Below are positions 5,614-6,916 of a stretch of DNA of 6,916 nt, in pieces. A model generated the notes under the pieces. The model saw only the letters and a program-made list of their open reading frames with translations. It made no database searches and was not told the DNA's origin. The stretch's first letter is position 1. Each line of letters opens with the position of its first letter. Origin of the DNA: Candidatus Dormiibacterota bacterium (GTDB lineage: Bacteria > Chloroflexota > Dormibacteria > Dormibacterales > Dormibacteraceae); NCBI GenBank assembly GCA_003151665.1, contig PLYD01000160.1, positions 1-6,916 of the forward strand. Reading direction: 5' to 3'. Made by a program: the position numbers and the translations under genes.

Positions 5614-6763
5614 GAGCGAGCGAGTCGATGTAGCCGCGGTAGTTGCGCTCTAGCTCCGGCATCGAGTCGCCGCCGAACTTCTCGAGGAACGCGTCGGCGA
5701 GCGTCAGCGCCACCACCGCCTCACCGATCACGCCGGCCGCCGGGACCACACAGACATCGCTCCGCTCGTAATGAGCCTGCACCTTTTCCTTGGTGTTCAG
5801 GTCGATCGAGGGCAGCGGTGTTTTCATAGTTGAGATCGGCTTGATCGCCACGCGTAGGTCGATGGGTTCGCCGTTGGTGACCCCGCCCGTGATCCCCCCT
5901 GCCCGGTTGGTGCGGTGCGTGAACCTTCCTTCCTGGTAGTCGATCTCATCGTGGAACTGCGAGCCGCGCCGCGCCGCGCCCTCGAAACCGGCGCCGAACT
6001 CAACGGCCTTGATCGCGTTGATCGAAAGCACCGCCTGCGCGAGGCGGCCGTCCAGCTTGCGGTCCCAGTGCACGTAACTCCCGAGTCCCAGCGGCACCCC
6101 GCGCGCGATGATGCGGAACGTTCCGCCCAACGTATCGCCTTTCTCCCCCACCTCGTCGATGTCCGCGACCATGCGCTTGGACGCCTCAGGGTCGGGGCAG
6201 CGAACAGGTGAGGCCTCGATTTCCTCCGTGGTGACCGTGTCGGGACTGACCTTGTCGTAGCCGATGTCGATGGTGCCGATCGATTGAGTGAAGCTCAGGA
6301 TCTCAATCCCGAAGTGGCCGAGCAGCTTGCGCGCCACCCCCCCGGCGGCGACGCGCGTCGCCGTCTCGCGTGCCGAGGAGCGTTCGAGGACGTTGCGGAT
6401 GTCGGTGTGGCCATACTTGAGCGCGCCTGCCAGGTCCGCGTGCCCGGGGCGCAGCTTGGTCACCGGCTTCGGTGCGTAGCCCTCCTTGGAGGCGGTCATC
6501 TCCGCGGTCCAGTTGACGTGGTCTTTGTTCTCGAGCACCAGCGTCACCGGGCTGCCGATGGTGAAACCACCGCGCACGCCGCTGACGATGCGGGCGAAGT
6601 CGGTCTCGATCTTCTGGCGGCCGCCTCGCCCGTGGCCGCCCTGCCGGCGCGCGAGGTCGCGGCGCAGGTCGTCCTCCGAGATCTCCAATCCCGATGGCAG
6701 TCCTTCGATGATCACAGTGAGCTGGGAACCATGCGACTCCCCGGCCGTCAAGTACCGCAGCAT
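5609..6763 (-). CDS. aroC: Chorismate synthase
   Basis: A 384-residue chorismate synthase, catalysing the last step of the shikimate pathway: 5-enolpyruvylshikimate-3-phosphate to chorismate, using reduced FMN, in the cytosol. All three family signatures are present: GESHG near the N-terminus (8-12, with the conserved His11), RNVLERSSARETATRVAAG (123-141) and RAGGITGG (287-294). RPGHAD (105-110) carries the other conserved histidine. The length and the extra segment around 165-215 match the long form found in Gram-positive-type bacteria. The correct start is ATG 6763-6761, giving MLRYLTAGESHG; the frame stays open 46 codons further upstream, but that extension is not homologous and is antisense to another gene. 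No Shine-Dalgarno precedes the ATG, while TATCAT lies just upstream, so the mRNA may be leaderless. It converges with the lipoprotein gene and is divergent from a HAD-like gene. Confidence 0.97.
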   Translation of the reverse strand: MLRYLTAGESHGSQLTVIIEGLPSGLEISEDDLRRDLARRQGGHGRGGRQKIETDFARIVSGVRGGFTIGSPVTLVLENKDHVNWTAEMTASKEGYAPKPVTKLRPGHADLAGALKYGHTDIRNVLERSSARETATRVAAGGVARKLLGHFGIEILSFTQSIGTIDIGYDKVSPDTVTTEEIEASPVRCPDPEASKRMVADIDEVGEKGDTLGGTFRIIARGVPLGLGSYVHWDRKLDGRLAQAVLSINAIKAVEFGAGFEGAARRGSQFHDEIDYQEGRFTHRTNRAGGITGGVTNGEPIDLRVAIKPISTMKTPLPSIDLNTKEKVQAHYERSDVCVVPAAGVIGEAVVALTLADAFLEKFGGDSMPELERNYRGYIDSLAR

Positions 6764-6770
6764 TGAGGCG

Positions 6771-6776
6771 ATGATA
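6771..6776 (-). promoter_or_regulatory. Candidate -10 element for a leaderless aroC transcript
   Basis: Read on the minus strand, 6776-6771 is TATCAT, five of six matches to TATAAT. A start site about 7 nt downstream would fall at or next to the A of the aroC ATG (6763), consistent with the missing Shine-Dalgarno. No TTGACA-like -35 is seen at 16-18 bp. The position also overlaps the 5' end of the divergent gene. Confidence 0.35.
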
Positions 6777-6785
6777 GGGACTCGC

Positions 6786-6916
6786 GTGAACCTTCCTCTT
6801 GAAGTGGCGGTCATCGATGTCGGCGGCACGCTCTGGCCGAACTCGTGGCCGCTGCGCGAGACGGATGGCGACGGACGGCACCGCAGGGTTGCAAGTGCCA
6901 TGCGTAATTTGACCCC
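6786..6916 (+). CDS. Probable HAD-superfamily hydrolase, N-terminal fragment, truncated by window edge
   Basis: The frame from GTG 6786 runs open to the end of the window (43 codons) and begins MNLPLEVAVIDVGGTLWPNS. A hydrophobic strand ending in DVGGTL (residues 11-16) is the form of HAD motif I in which the first aspartate (Asp11) is the nucleophile of phosphatases and related hydrolases. Only motif I is visible, so the activity cannot be named. AGGGA (6776-6780) 5 nt before the GTG is a reasonable ribosome binding site; an in-frame ATG at 6771 is an alternative but has none at proper distance. It is divergent from aroC with about 22 bp between starts. The high GC at third codon positions supports a real gene over the antisense aroC extension. 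Other nucleotide-binding families sharing DxGGT (for example ROK kinases) are a less likely alternative. Confidence 0.6.
   Translation, partial: MNLPLEVAVIDVGGTLWPNSWPLRETDGDGRHRRVASAMRNLT

Noticed and set aside
5611..5623. Short tandem repeat AGCGAGCGAGCGA
   Set aside because: It encodes the last residues of aroC (SLAR) and is too short to be more than codon coincidence.

Overview
This window is 6.9 kb of GC-rich bacterial chromosome. It looks like ordinary core and catabolic gene content, not a mobile or defence island: I see no transposase, integrase, phage gene, CRISPR array, rRNA or complete tRNA. Frequent GTG/TTG starts, a long-type chorismate synthase, a lipoprotein with a DUF4232-like domain and a CoA-transferase pair fit a high-GC soil-type bacterium (Actinomycetota, or Chloroflexota/Dormibacterota-like). 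I cannot place it more precisely from sequence alone.

Left part (1-1357): the N-terminal third of an aldehyde dehydrogenase runs leftward off the edge and is divergent from a complete enoyl-CoA hydratase. About 90 bp separate them, and this gap contains a perfect AT-rich 12-bp palindrome. Both enzymes fit acyl/aldehyde catabolism.

Centre-left (1358-2609): a 19-codon small ORF with an optimal Shine-Dalgarno lies upstream of rsgA, the ribosome small-subunit assembly GTPase, which starts at TTG. The interval holds two copies of CCTCCGG(C), which is complementary to the rsgA Shine-Dalgarno, plus a nested hairpin. This is the most interesting arrangement in the window: a possible leader-peptide/attenuation region. 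rsgA ends at a strong 11-bp hairpin terminator.

Centre (2610-4931): on the minus strand there is a small secreted protein of unknown function, and then a translationally coupled pair encoding the alpha and beta subunits of a family I CoA-transferase. The beta subunit resembles glutaconate CoA-transferase subunit B and keeps its catalytic glutamate. The pair ends at a probable hairpin terminator.

Right part (4932-6916): a plus-strand lipoprotein gene, divergent from the CoA-transferase operon, converges with the minus-strand aroC (chorismate synthase, shikimate pathway), with only 8 bp between the stops. Divergent from aroC, with about 22 bp between starts, is the beginning of a probable HAD-superfamily hydrolase that runs off the right edge. 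The ORF containing aroC extends 46 codons beyond its real start; that extension is antisense to the HAD-like gene and should not be annotated as aroC.

No stretch longer than about 160 bp lacks a gene.
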